A stretch of 64,000 bases of DNA from contig JAREIK010003411.1 of assembly GCA_029783825.1 (NCBI GenBank), positions 1,628,966-1,692,965 on the forward strand, in the 5' to 3' direction. The stretch comes from Sapria himalayana (taxonomy: Eukaryota; Streptophyta; Magnoliopsida; Malpighiales; Rafflesiaceae). Positions 1 to 12,508 of this stretch are shown here, in pieces. The stretch's first letter is position 1. Each line of letters starts with the position of its first letter. The position numbers and the translations under genes were made by a program. A model generated the notes under the pieces. It saw nothing but the letters and a program-made list of their open reading frames with translations, was not told the origin of the DNA and made no database searches.

Positions 1-298
1 GGCACTACTTGAGAAGTGTCAGCTTGGCATGGCCCTCCGACCCAGCTCATACCCAAGTTGTGTCTGGACTTGCTGGGTCGTACCTAGTTTTTCCAACTAA
101 ATTTAAAAAAAAATCCAGTTGGGTCCCCAAGGCGGATTACCATGCCATTGGGCCAAGCACACAGGTTGTGTGTGGCCTGACACGAGGCACTGATCATGCC
201 GGCCCAACCCACAACACTGTTCCAAACTATGCTAGGCTGGGCCAGACATGGCTGAACTAATCCAGGCCCCGGGCTGCCCTACATGTTTGACACCTCTA
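1..298. mobile_element. hAT-like element, right end (truncated by window edge)
   Basis: This GC-richer stretch ends in tttgacacctcta. Read inward from its end, that is tagaggtgtcaaa, the same terminal inverted repeat as the two hAT elements at 55703-59954. The interior is rich in ggcc/gggcc words like the subterminal parts of those elements. The other end lies outside the window, so the 8-bp target duplication (candidate agagtagg at 299-306) cannot be confirmed. The short reading frame across 9-260 has no recognisable domain and is not called as a gene. Confidence 0.6.
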
Positions 299-1655
299 AG
301 AGTAGGTATCTCGAACCTTATTTTTCGTGGTCAATCTTGCAACCATAATTTTTGCCACTGTCAAATCTATGTTTTGCTTGTTAAACCAAGAAAATGTCAT
401 TGGAGAATATATGTATCCAAGGGTTGATGAATTTTATCTTGCTCATAAGGTAGCCTCGAATGAATTCTCACTCTAATGAATCAATTAGGTATGTATGATT
501 ACCAACCTTATCCCAAGCATGAGAAACTACTTTCTTGTGCCCCATACTAATGCTAATTGAATGAATGGATTCCACGAACCAACAAGTCCATGCTTTAAAA
601 CTATAAATAACTACATGCATGAGTCATTCAACCACAAAAAAAAAAAGGATTGTTCCTTCTTCAATGGTACGAGCTTGTTGGTTGTTTGGTAGGTCAAGAA
701 ATACAATAAGGAAGGAGAGAAGCAGGCATGCACCTCTAGAACTGGCTATGACAAAGTAAACTACTTTAGTTAGTAATTTGTTTACTGTAAATGGTCTAGA
801 CATATGGCAAGAAGACTAAATTAGGACCCTACATATATATGAAGACCCTAGTTAGTTTGTTTGATGCCACATGACAAGAAGAAAAGTGAAGATTACAACT
901 ACTACCAAATATCAGATTTTTTTTTATAATGCAGCATGTTATACCTTGTCAAGTAGTTTTAGCTGAATGTTATTCCACCATTTGTCATCTTAGTGATGCA
1001 CCTAGTTATCATACTTATGTTTATAAAGGAGGGGTCACAACACCAACTCTTAAATAACTAGGACCAAGGAAAATAAAAAACATATAAAGAAAGACAAATC
1101 AAACAATGAACGGGGTTGAGGTTCTCACGAGAGGCTTCTAGTTCTAATGTTTCAGAATTCCATGCTTACAGACTTTGATTAATAGTTTGCCTTCCTTATT
1201 TTAGTAATGTGCAACGTGTTAATCTTGAGTTGTTCCATCTCTTTTCTAGCGGCAGATTGATGCTCATTCTAAACTTGATAGATATTAATGAGGTAATCAT
1301 TCCTTTGAAAAAAGGATATGTTAGACGATAATGCATGTTTAGTCTTTCTATTGAATTGATATTTATCAATCTTATAGAGTTATCATCCATGGCATATCAA
1401 GTCTCGGCAGCTTCACCAGTCTACTAGCTACAAGCACCAAGACTTCTTAATAGTGCATCATGAATAAATTCAACTAGCATTTGTCTATGAAAGCATCCAT
1501 GAACAAAGCCACTATCATCCAATGAGGATGTCTCACTTGTTTAGTGGCCTCTATAAATAGGAGGAGTAATCACACATAATGAAAGATGTGTCATGGTAAG
1601 GAATGTGTCAAATACCAATATGTACAAGCATAATGTCTCATGTAGACCTTAATAT
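299..1655. other. AT-rich intergenic stretch, no gene recognised
   Basis: I see only short frames full of stops and homopolymer runs, and no motif of a host gene or transposon domain. The segment separates the hAT end from the left LTR of gypsy-1. Confidence 0.5.
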
Positions 1656-2342
1656 TGTGCTAAACTAAAACCTTGTTGAGGAGACAACCCTCTATTGGAC
1701 CATTCACTAGAGCAAAGGAAAATATATCAAGCAATGCCTCCTATTGGGCTTATCTAGCAAGAATGAGTTGGAAGTTACATGAAAGGACTTTACTCACAAT
1801 AAAAAATGGGCATGGTCTTGAGTGTTGAGTATTGAGTTGGAAGATGCAAAAGTAAAAGATGAAGTACTCCAATTGAGTCTTGAGTGTCTTAATGAAAGAG
1901 GAGACAATCATTATATTTTTTTTTTACTTTATTTTTTATTCTTAATTATTTTATTATATAATTATAATTATTTGAGGTTATAATTATTGACTATTTTGAG
2001 GGGATATGTCAAACACTATATATTAATTTTTGGAATGAAATAAGTAGACAATTTTTGGTGAGGGTAAACTTTTTGGTTCTTTAAGAATTTTTTTGAACAA
2101 CCAAGATATCCTATGATGTTAATTTGTGACTTATAAATCAATCATTCATAATTGATTGTGTCATTATCACTCTCATAATATTCTTGCTTCTATATAGACA
2201 ACAAGTTGAGGTATACTAGTTGAATATCTTTATTTTTTTTTTTGAAGAAAATAAACTACAATACTATCGATCTAATTATAGAATGATCTTAGTCACTAAA
2301 TCTAATCATGAGTCTCGTTACTTCTTAGTGAAGTCCATATCA
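1656..2342 (+). repeat. gypsy-1 left (5') LTR
   Basis: Starts tgtgctaaactaaaacc and ends tccatatca. It aligns along its length with 12509-13141, for example at attgagtcttgag followed by cttaatgaaagagga. The divergence is large with several indels, so the insertion is old. Confidence 0.7.
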
Positions 2343-2344
2343 TT

Positions 2345-2352
2345 TGGTATCA
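2345..2352 (+). other. gypsy-1 primer-binding site (tRNA-iMet type)
   Basis: tggtatca lies two bases after the LTR end. It matches the start of the plant initiator tRNA-Met complement (TGGTATCAGAGC); the next bases (aat) have diverged. Confidence 0.65.
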
Positions 2353-2589
2353 AATATTAACTCTAGTCTTAGGCTACTTTACTTTCTTTTAATATTTGAA
2401 TATCTTTATTTCTTTTTTTTCAAACTTTCATTTAAAATTTGTTCCAATTTTATTAAATTATCTATCTAGTAGCTTATTTTATATTAAAAAATAAAAATAA
2501 AAAGAAAAAATAAAAAACAAAAATAAAAAACAAAAATAAAAAAAACAAAAAAGAAAAAATTATTAGATCATTTAGAAAATTGTTGGTTC

Positions 2590-4284
2590 AAAATTAGCTA
2601 TGAAAGCTATGATGAGTGAAATGGGGCATATGATGAGGTATGCACTTGGACATATTTATGAATGATTAGATCATATGGAAAATAACCATTTAGAGCATTC
2701 ACAAAATATGCAAATGAGGGAGAACATTCAGTCACAAGAATATCCTAATAATTACTGAGATAAATTGAAGAGATGATGAAGAAGATAGACAAACTTTCAT
2801 AATCAATCATGGAAGATGTTTGTGCTTTAGAGAATAGAAGAAACACGAAGATAATAACCTTGGTAGCATTAAGATGAAAATTTTATCATTCCAAGGTAAA
2901 AAAGACCCAGAAATTTATCTTGAATGGGAAAAGAAGATATAGATTTTTAATTGTCATATTTCTTTTTACATGAAGAAAATAAGCTAAAAGAACTTAAATT
3001 CATTGAATGTGTTATTGTTTGGTAGGATCAATTTGTGATTAGTATAAGATGAAATGGGAAACATCCAATAGATATATTGTATGAGATAAAATTAATAATG
3101 ACAAAAAAGTTAATTCCAAGTCATTACTACCAAGGGTTATATAAGAAATTATTAAGTTTGACATAATTAAGTAATATAGATTACTATGGTCAAAACTAAT
3201 ATTAAGAAAGATTGAGAGGCTACCATGAATAGATTTTCAGTATGACTAAATTGAAAGATTGTGAACATATAGAGTTGCATCATTATGTAGAAATAGAAGA
3301 TATGGTACATATGTCAATCAAAATTAATATACAGCTCAAGAAAATGGGGGAATAATGACTAAACCATGACCTACAAGTAATTAATCAGAAAATCATATAG
3401 AAAATCAAATTATATAAGAAAAATAGATAAGCTACAAGTAATTAATCAGAAAGGAAGTCCAAAACCTCACTTTGCCAATTATGATTCTCAAGGTAACATT
3501 GAAATCTCGACCACTCATATTTATGATATCAAATGCTTCAATTTTCATGGAAGACATTATATAGCAAGTCAATGTACATATAAGAGGGTCATATTATTGA
3601 AAGATAGTGGAAAAATTGAAATTAATGATAAAAAAATGTTCAATCAATGTCATCCTTAGAAGATGTATATGAGGAAAAAGTTTTCCAAGGATAATTATTG
3701 ATTACAAGGAGAACTATAGGTATGTAAGCTAAGGAAAAAGATGATGAAGAACAGTAAGAAAATATATTTTATATTAGGTGTCATGTGAAAGGCAAGGTAT
3801 GTAGTATGATTATTGATGATGAGAATTATATAAGTGCCACGAGCTTAATCATGGTATAAAAATTAGGGTTACTAACTATGAAGCACTTGTAGCCATATAA
3901 GTTACAATGATTATATACTAGTGTTGAAATAAAGATAAATAGATAAGTATTAGTATCTTTTCAAATTCATAAGTATGTAGATGAAGTTTTATGTGATGTG
4001 GTACCTATGCAAGCTGAACACCTTCTATTAGGCATGCCTTGAAAGTTTGATAGGTGAGTCAAGCCTGATGGACTTACTAACAAGTATTCTTTTGAATTTA
4101 AAAGAATAGTTAGTATTCTTGTAGTATTAACTCCTTTCCAAGTATATGAAGATCAAGTGAGAATAGAAAGAAATAATTCTCAAAAGAAAGGAGATAAAAG
4201 AAAAAATAAAAATAAGAGAATAAAATGCGGTAAAAAAAAGAGGGAAGATGAGAGAGTGATTAAAAAATAAAAGGAGATTCATCT
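2590..4284 (+). pseudogene. gypsy-1 gag and protease remnant
   Basis: Translated in shifting frames this resembles a plant gypsy gag followed by retropepsin. A zinc-knuckle relic lies at about 3534-3575 (C-F-N-F...H...SQC); its second cysteine is replaced by Phe. At 3780-4060 come VKGKVCSMIID, then HKYVDEVLCDVVPMQAEHLLLGMP, which is the conserved protease and downstream region of plant gypsy elements. The catalytic D-G/S-G position reads D-D-E, so it is inactive. A Lys/Arg-rich linker (VYEDQVRIERN..., about 4145-4260) typical of this family follows. Many stops and frameshifts are present. The block is cut off by copia-1 at 4285. Confidence 0.7.
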
Positions 4285-5093
4285 TGTTGGAAGATTTCTG
4301 GAATAGCTGTTTCAGATATTGATGATCTCGTCACACTCAACACCAACAAATAAGACACTGATATTTGAAATCGCAAATAACCACATACTATAATTTAATC
4401 TTTACAGCAGAATCCATGAACAGAAGGTATATTAATGAAGTTATAAAACGCATTATTTACTTGCAACGACAAGTGAAGAACGGCACCATTTGAAGGACGC
4501 AGCAACAGTAGCTAAATCACCATTTGAACGGCAAGTGAAGAACAGGCAAAAGAGAAACAAATTGCAACAACAAAGCAGAAAGACGCGGATATTCATTCCT
4601 ATGCTTTTGACATAAAAGAGATTGAGCAGGAAATGGATTTCTCTTGCAAACCAGGTAGCTGTACTTCGATAGTGTTGGGAAAAATAAATAGAAGAGAATG
4701 CAAGAGAGAGAGATCGCCACTCCCAATTGCTGTTGCAGATTGGCTTGTTCAGGCCCTTGCCGAATAGTTTCTTTGCAAGCTCAGAGAGGCCTCCTCGACA
4801 ATCTTTAAAAACAGCTTCTATATTGGTAGTACAGCAGCTTCTTGTAATGCTTAATATATATATAGGAGCTCGAGTTCTTCGAGTCAATTCTCCCGGTCAC
4901 AACCAGCGAGTGCCAGTGAAATGAGCAACCGATGCCCAAGATTTGCGTTTACTTTGCACCGCCTTGAACGAGAGAAAAAAAAAACTCACCGACAGCGAAG
5001 ATCGTTCTTCGCTGCATTTTTTTTTTTTATCTTTGTTTTTTTTTCTGTTTTATTCTTTTATTGGTTTGGCCCGAAGATGGGCCGGACCCAACA
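4285..5093 (-). repeat. copia-1 3' LTR
   Basis: 809 bp, starting tgttggaagatttctgg and ending ccggacccaaca on the + strand. It is colinear with 9132-9942 apart from single-base changes and one 2-bp difference in a GA run. Confidence 0.95.
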
Positions 5094-5106
5094 AACTCCC
5101 CCTCCG
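5094..5106 (-). other. copia-1 polypurine tract
   Basis: Directly inside the 3' LTR the - strand reads ggagggggagtt, immediately before TGTTGGG. This is the expected plus-strand priming site for reverse transcription. Confidence 0.8.
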
Positions 5107-5108
5107 GC

Positions 5109-8100
5109 TCATCCGGTGGGCTCCAACAAGCCCGCTCTTCGTCGACAAGCCTCAAGCTTATCTTTCGGCAAAGTCTTCGTCAACATATCCGAACCATTCT
5201 CACTGGTGTGCACTTTCGCCAAGTGCAACTGCTTTGACTCGAGAACGTCTCGAATCCAATGATACTTCACTTCAATGTGCTTGGACCTCGAATGAAATGA
5301 CGAGTTCTTGGAGAGGTGAATAGCACTCTGGCTATCGCTGAATACGACATACTTCTGTTGGCGCAAACCCAATTCCTCAAGGAATCTCTTCATCCACAAA
5401 GCCTCCTTGCAACCCTCAGTGATTGCAATGTACTCAGCTTCTGTGGAAGATAGCGCCACGCACTTTTGCAGCTTCGATTGCCAGGACACGGCTCCCCCTG
5501 CAAAAGTCATCAAGAATCCTGAAACGGACTTCCTGGAATCAATATCACATGCCATATCTGAATCGGTATACCCAACTAACATAGTATCGCTGCCGCCAAA
5601 ACATAGACACACCCTGGAAGTACCTCTCAGATATCTTAATATCCACTTTACTGCTTTCCAGTGCTCTTTCCCAGGATTGGAGAGAAACCGACTGACTACT
5701 CCAACAGAATGAGCAATGTCGGGCCTAGTGCAGACCATGGCATACATCAAGCTGCCAACTACGGAGGCATAAGGAATTCGACTCATGTCCACCTTGTCTT
5801 TCTTACTTGTAGGACATTGCTCCGAATTTAGCTTGAAATGACCTGCAAGTGGAGAACAAACCGCCTTGGCCTTACTCATGTTGGACTTCTTGAGCACCTT
5901 CTCAATGTAGTCTTCCTGAGATAATCACAGCTTCCCGTTCTTCCTATCACGAGAAATCGCCATGCCGAGTATCCTCTTCGCCGATCCCAAGTCTTTCATG
6001 GCGAAGGACTTGCTCAACTCTCTCTTTAACATAGCAATCTTGTTAGTGTCATGGCCTATGATTAACATATCGTCAACATACAAGAGGAGAATGATGAAGT
6101 CATCATCAAAATATTTGACAAACACACAGTGATCTGACGACGTCCTGCTATACCCGTGACTCACCATAAAAGAGTCAAACTTTTTGTACCATTGCCTTGG
6201 AGCTTGTTTGAGGCCGTACAGGCTCTTCTTCAACTTGCACACAAGGTGCTCTTTGCCCCTGACTTTAAATCCCTCGGGCTGCTCCATGTAAATTTCTTCT
6301 TCCAGGTCTCCATGAAGAAATACAGTCTTCACATCAAGTTGCTCGATCTCCAGGTTCAAGCGCGCTGCTAAACCAAGAGCAACTCGGATCGAGAACATTT
6401 TCACCACCGGTGAGAATATCTCTTCAAAGTCGATACCTTGCTTCTGACCAAACCCCTTCACAACCAATCGCGCCTTGTATCTTGGCTGTGAGCTAGCATT
6501 TTCGGTCTTTAATCTGTAAGTCCATCTGTTCTTGAGAGCCTTCTTACCTTATGGTAATTTCACCAAGTCATAAGTATGGTTCTCGTGGAGAGATTGCATC
6601 TCTTCATCCATAGCTTTCAACCACTCCTTGTTATCAGCAGAAATTGCCTGTTAGTAAGTTTCTGGCTCTCCTGCATTCGTGAGCATCACATACTCATCCT
6701 GAGTGTATCTTGTAGACGGACGTCGGTCTCTAGTAGATCTTCTCAACTGAGGTTCAACTGGCTGCTCTTGAACCTCTTCCTCGACTTGTTCAGTCGGCTC
6801 GGAATCACCAACGGTGGGAGTTTCATCATCGGCGGTGCCATCTGCATAATCCGGTACCACTTCCCCATGATCAGTATGCGCTGCATGTGCAGGAACTGGA
6901 TCCAAATCAATCAAATCATCACTGTACCTCTCTGTCATCTCTGCCTTGTTGATGTCTTTAATGCCCTGGTCTTCTACAAACACTGCGTCTCGGCTTCTAA
7001 TAAGTTTATTCATCACCGGGTCATAGAACCTGTAACCAAACTCATCAAGACCATAACCGTGGAACACGCACGGTCTTGTCTTCGCATCAAGCTTAGACCT
7101 CTCATCTTTCGAAAAATGGACAAATGCCTTGCACCCAAAAACACGAAGATGATCATAAGAGACTTCCTTTCCTGACCACATCCTGTCTGGAACCTCAAAA
7201 CCCAACGGAACACACGGCGTGAGATTCAAAACATGTACTACCGTACTCAAGGCCTCACCCCAGAAGGATCTCGGTAGCTGAGAATGCGAAAGTAAACATC
7301 TTACCCTTTCCACAAGTGTCCTGTTCATCCTCTCAGCTAGGCCATTCAACTGAGGAGTCTTCGGAGGTGTCTTTTGATGCAAAATACCCTGTTGTCTGCA
7401 ATATTCATCAAAAGGACCACAATACTCACCTCCATTATCTGTCCGGATGCTCTTCAGCTTTGCGCCAGTCTGTCTCTCTACAAGAGCATGAAACTGCTTG
7501 AAGACATCCAACACTTGATCCTTGGACTTCAGTGTATACGCCCAAGTCTTCCTGGAGTGATCATCGATAAAAGTCACAAAATACGAAGCTCCACCAAGTG
7601 TTCTCGTCTTCATAGGACCACACACATCAGAGTGTACCAGATCGAGTACACCGGGCTTCCGTAAATGACAAGTTTTCTTGAAAGCAACTCGTGTTTGTTT
7701 ACCTGCTAAACAGTGAACACACCGTTTTAGAAGACCATTTTTCATACCTGAGAGAAGATTCTTCTTGGCCAACATCATCAAACCCTTCTCGCTCATGTGG
7801 CCGAGCCGGTTGTGCCAAAGCTCCACAACACCATCACCATCCACCGCATTCACTATGGAATTTGCAATCTTTGCTTGCGTCACATACAATGAAGAACATT
7901 TTTGTCCCCTCTCCACGATCAAGGAACCTTTGGTGAGCTTCCATTTTCCATCACGAAAGGTGCTGCAAAACCCTTCGTCATCGAGCTTGCATGTGGAGAT
8001 CAAATTCATGCGGACATCGAGAATATGCTTCACACCCTTCAAAATCAAGGTGTTGCCATTGTCGGTCTCTAAGTGCACGTTTCCCATACCAATGGCCTTA

Positions 8101-9086
8101 GCAATACCATCGTTACCCATCCTAACACTTCCAAAGTCACCGAAAGTGTAAGATGCAAAGAAATCCATCCGCGATGTAGCATGTATCGAGGCACCACTAT
8201 CGATCACCCAACTTGTCTCTTGACAGGTGAGATTGACGACATCGCCGTCATATACAATAAGAAAATCGTCGATGGCTATCGCTACCTTCTCACTATTTGC
8301 AACCTCTTCGGTCTTCTTATCATTTCCTCTGGCATTCGAATTTTCCCTTAGGAACTTTCTACAAAACCTCTTGATGTGTCCCTTTTTGCCACAATGATAA
8401 CACTCGAAGTTGGCATGCTTTCCCGACTTGCTTTTACTTCGGTTTCTATTATTCGGACCCCTACTCTGACTTCTCCCCCGCTTTTCAGCAAATAGGACAT
8501 CCGAATGCGAAGAAGAACCCTGTGATTTTCTTCTCATCTCTTCGTTTAGGATACTGCTTTTCACCAAGTCCATAGAGCAAACGCCGTTTGTGGATGAGTT
8601 AGACAAAGACATCCTGAATGTCTCCCACGAGTCTGGTAACGTACCGAGAAGCCACAACCCTTGTATTTCATCATCAAACTTGATGTTCATTCCAGCCAGC
8701 TGATTGATAATTCCCTGGAATGTGTTCAAGTGGTCTGACATGGCTTTTCCATCTTGATACTTTAAGGCCATCATTTGCTTGATCAAAAATAACTTGTTGT
8801 TGCCGGTCTTCCGTGCGTACAATTCCTCGAGTTTGCTCCACAAGGTCCGCACATGCTTTTCTTCACTAACGTGGTTGAGTACGTTATCATCTACCCATTG
8901 CCTGATGTAGCCGCATACCTGACGGTGACATAGCTCCCACTCTTCATTGGTTTTATCCGATGGCTTCTCTTTGGCAAACACTGGCAAATAATAATCTTTC
9001 ACATACATGAGATCTTCCATCTTCCCCTTCCAAACATGGTAATTGGACCCGTTCAAAGTAATCATTCGGCTTGTGTTACTCTCCAT
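5109..9086 (-). pseudogene. copia-1 gag-pol polyprotein with three nonsense codons
   Basis: One continuous - strand frame of 1325 codons. Gag (residues 1-220) is followed by a CCHC zinc knuckle at 229-242 (CYHCGKKGHIKRFC), protease DSGAS at 296-300, the GAG-pre-integrase motif LWHNRLGH at 423-430, integrase with Asp 487, Asp 550 and Glu 585, then RT with YVDDM and an RNase H end with STEAEY. The start ATG at 9086 lies 31 bp inside the primer site and begins a normal copia gag. Premature stops are TAA at 6651-6653 and 6549-6551, in the linker between integrase and RT, and TGA at 5925-5927 after the RT core, where related proteins would be expected to have Trp. The natural stop is at 5109. The gag-protease-integrase part could still make an 811-residue protein; RT and RNase H could not be made without readthrough. 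Confidence 0.93.
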
Positions 9087-9116
9087 GACTTAAACAAGGC
9101 ACACGGACCAAACAAC

Positions 9117-9128
9117 CCTCCGATACCA
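9117..9128 (-). other. copia-1 primer-binding site
   Basis: The - strand reads tggtatcggagg, 10 of 12 bases matching TGGTATCAGAGC, complementary to the 3' end of initiator tRNA-Met. It starts 3 bases inside the 5' LTR. Confidence 0.85.
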
Positions 9129-9131
9129 ATT

Positions 9132-9942
9132 TGTTGGAAGATTTCTGGAATAGCAGTTTCAGATTTTGATCATCTCGTCACACTCAACACCAACAAATAA
9201 GACACTGATATTTGAAATCGCAAATAACCACATACTATAATTTAATCTTTACAGCAGAATCCATGAACAGAAGGTATATTAATGAAGTTATAAAACGCGT
9301 TATTTACTTGCAACGGCAAGTGAAGAATGGCACCATTTGAAGGACGCAGCAATAGTAGCTAAATCACCATTTGAACGGCAAGTGAAGAACAGGCAAAAGA
9401 GAAACAAATTGCAACAAGAAAGCGGAAAGACGCAGATATTCATTCCTATGCTTTTGACATAAAAGAGATTGAGCAGGAAATGGATTTCTCTTGCAAACCA
9501 GGTAGCTGTACTTCGATAGTGTTGGGAAAAATAAATAGAAGAGAACGCAAGAGAGAGAGAGATAGCCACTCCCAATTGCTGTTGCAGATTGGCTTGTTCA
9601 GGCCCTTGCCGAATAGTTTCTTTGCAAGCTCAGAGAGGCCTCCTCGACAAACTTTAAAAACAGCTTCTATATTGGTAGTACAGCAGCTTCTTGTAATGCT
9701 TAATATATATATAGGAGCTCGAGTTCTTCGAGTCAATTCTCCCGGTCACAACCAGCGAGTGCCAGTGAAATGAGCAACCGACGCCCAAGATTTGCGTTTA
9801 CTTTGCACCGCCTTGAACGAGAGAAAAAAAAAACTCACCGACAGCGAAGATCGTTCTTCGCTGCGTTTTTTTTTTTATCTTTGTTTTTTTTTTCTGTTTT
9901 ATTCTTTTATTGGTTTGGCCCGAAGATGGGCCGGACCCAACA
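9132..9942 (-). repeat. copia-1 5' LTR
   Basis: 811 bp, nearly identical to 4285-5093. As the 5' LTR of the - strand element it carries the promoter used for the genomic transcript. A tatatatata run at about 9702-9713, some 230 nt into the LTR, is a reasonable TATA box. Confidence 0.95.
9701..9713 (-). promoter_or_regulatory. Likely TATA box in copia-1 5' LTR
   Basis: The LTR has a single strong TA run flanked by GC-containing sequence (ctcgagctcc before it on the - strand). The position suits a U3 promoter. It is inferred from composition only. Confidence 0.4.
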
Positions 9943-10058
9943 CATCTGATGAGATAAAATTAAAGAAACAATTACTAGTGAGATAGTAAAATGATTTTTA
10001 TGCAAAAATAAGTGAGTTATAAAGAGCATTATGTTCAATTTAGCTAGTAATTTCACTT

Positions 10059-10082
10059 GTGTGTGTGTGTGTGTGTGTGTGT
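10059..10082. repeat. (GT)12 microsatellite
   Basis: Twelve uninterrupted GT units, just right of the copia-1 insertion and inside gypsy-1. Confidence 0.95.
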
Positions 10083-10267
10083 TTTATTAAGTACTAATGA
10101 TCATAATACTATGTTGGCTAGAGATTTTTACTTCTCTTTTTCAAGAATATAAAGATGTCATTTGTAATGAAATATCATTGGGACTACATCCAATATGAGT
10201 ATCAAGTATTAGATTGACTTTATTCTAAGAGCACATATTACTAATCATCATGTATATAAGAGTAATA

Positions 10268-12483
10268 CAGAGGAAACAATTGAACTACGAAGTAAGTTTA
10301 ATGAATTATTAGAAAAAACACATCTTAGGGAAAACATGAGTCCATTTTTTGTTCCCATATTATTGGTTCCTAAAAGGGATGCATTGTGGAGAATGTGCAT
10401 TTATCATCAAGTAGTTATTAGAAAGTTTGTGTTGATATATTATGATGATATATTGATTTATAGTGATATTCAAAATATATATCTTGAGCACATAAAGATT
10501 GTCTTGCATACAAAGAAAACAAATTATTTTCTAACTTTATAAAGTATATCTTTTACATGGATAAATTTTTCTTTCTAGGCTTTATCATTTTTAGTAAAAG
10601 GATAGACGTGGATAAAGAAAAAATAAAAGTAATTAAAGAATGCCCAACTCCAACATATATAAATACTGTAAGAAATTTTCATTGCTTATCAAGCTTTTAT
10701 AAAAGATTTGTGAACAATTTAGTAGCATTACAACACCTCTAATTGAAATAATAAATGATGGCGTGAAGTCAAGTGGGGAGATAAATAAGAAAAAATATTC
10801 AGCTTAATTAAGGAGGAATTAACTAAAGTTATTCTACTTGTTTTATCTAATTTTAATAATATATTTGGAATAGCATGTGATGCTTTGGGAATTAGTATTG
10901 GAGTTGTATTAATGCAAGAAACTAAACCAATTGCATATGTCAGTGAAAAGTTAAGTGGGGCATCATTAAATTATCCTGCTTATGATAAGAAAATATATGC
11001 ATTGGTGAGATCTCATAGACATGACAATACTACCTTTAGCCCAAAGAATTTTTGATCCATATGGATCACGAATCTTTGAAATACATGAAGGGACAACAAA
11101 AATTATATAAATATCATGCCAAGTGAATGAAATTTATTGAGACATTTCCCTACATCATTAAGTACAAGCAAGAAAAGGAGAATATAGTTGATGATGTATT
11201 CTCTCATAGTTATATTTACTTTCTATCTTAGAGTCAAAACTTTTAGGATTTGAATGCATCAAGGAGTTGACAATGCTATTGATGTTTATTTTGCCGTAAT
11301 ATTCAATAATTTTGAGAAAGTTATAGCAAGTGAGTTGTCTAAGTTTAATAGATTTCTATTTAGAGAAAATAAATTATACATTCCTATATATTCACTACAT
11401 GGAGTTACTTGTAAGGAAACACTTGGGGGTGGATTAATGAGTCATTTTGGAATAGCTAATACTTTATGTATTTTGCAAGAGCACTTCTTTTGTCCCCAAA
11501 TGAAATATGATGTGGAGTGAATTGGAAAAAAATATCTAAACTATAAGTAAGCAAAGTTTAAGATATATCTACATGGTCAATATATCATTCTTCCCAAATC
11601 TAATGAACCATTAGTTGACATATCTATGAATTTTGTGTTTAGTTTACCTATGTCTAATAATGTAAAAGATTCAAATTTTTGGTGGTAGATAGATTTTTCA
11701 AGATGACACATTTAGTACAATGTCATAAAACTGATGATGCATCACAGATATCTAACTTATTTTTCAAAGAAATTATTTGGTTGCATGGTATGCCTATGAT
11801 AATCATTTATATATATGAACACTAAGTTTCTAAGATACTCTTGGTAGATTTTATGGGAAAATTTAGAAACTAAATTTTTATTCTCTATTATTTTTTATCT
11901 ACAAACTAATGGTCAAACTAATGTAGTTAATAAGATATTATTAACTATGTTATGTGCTATCATTCATAGAAATATAAAAACTTGGGAAGAATATTTATTA
12001 CATGTTGAATTTGTTTATAATCAAAATATCAATTATGTCACTAAATTTTCACATTTTAAAGTGGTTTATGGTTTTAATCATTTGACACCTTTTGATTTGA
12101 TTCTTTTACCCATGAGTGAACATATTAAGCTTAGTGTTAAAAGAAAAGTTGAATTAATTAAGCAAATTCATGAATAGATTGAGGCTAACATAGAGAGAAA
12201 AAGTGAATAGTAATATAAACAATCTAATTTAGGTCATAAAATAATTGTATTTGAACCAGAAGATTTGGTTTGGCTACACATGAGCAAAGAAAAGTTTCTT
12301 GTTAAGAGATGTTTTAAGATGCTACCAAAAGGAGATGAGTCATTCCAAATTCTTAAAAAGATCATTGAAAATGCCTACAAACTAGAACCTACAGGTGAGT
12401 ATGGTATTAGTTCTAGTGTTGCTATTTCTAATTTATTTCCTATTGATATATGTGATGATTTGAGGATAAATCTTTTTAAATAA
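10268..12483 (+). pseudogene. gypsy-1 reverse transcriptase, RNase H and integrase remnant
   Basis: Fragments of pol appear in order. At 10336 MSPFFVPILLVPKRD...WRMCIYH is the RT N-terminal motif. At 10430 FVLIYYDDILIYS is the catalytic YxDD block, and at 10557 FFLGFIIFSKRIDVDKEKIK is the RT thumb region. Between the first two a stretch of RT is deleted. At 10860 GIACDALGISIGVVLMQE...AYVSEKLSGA is RNase H. At 11254-11520 comes the HHCC region (GGGLMSHFGIANTL), then integrase and its C-terminal region to 12483 (VYGFNHLTPFDLILLP; GEYGISSSVAISNLFPIDICDDLRINLF). No chromodomain is seen. Multiple stops and frameshifts make it non-functional. Confidence 0.85.
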
Positions 12484-12508
12484 AGAGAAGCTGATCAAAA
12501 TTAGGAGT

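Larger units (their letters stand above)
4285..9942 (-). mobile_element. Full-length Ty1/copia retrotransposon copia-1
   Basis: LTRs at 4285-5093 and 9132-9942 both run from TG to CA and differ at roughly 15-20 positions by eye (about 2%). The element is bounded on both sides by a perfect 5-bp duplication, catct (4280-4284 and 9943-9947). Read on the - strand the order is LTR, tRNA-iMet primer site, gag-protease-integrase-RT-RNaseH, polypurine tract, LTR. Integrase before reverse transcriptase defines Ty1/copia. The gag start, single zinc knuckle and RT resemble TNT1-94-type plant copia elements; the exact lineage is uncertain. The coding frame is uninterrupted by indels but carries three nonsense codons, so this copy is recent but not autonomous. 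Confidence 0.95.

Noticed and set aside
7374..8351. + strand frames of 60-130 codons opposite copia-1
   Set aside because: They are shadows of the - strand gag-integrase frame.
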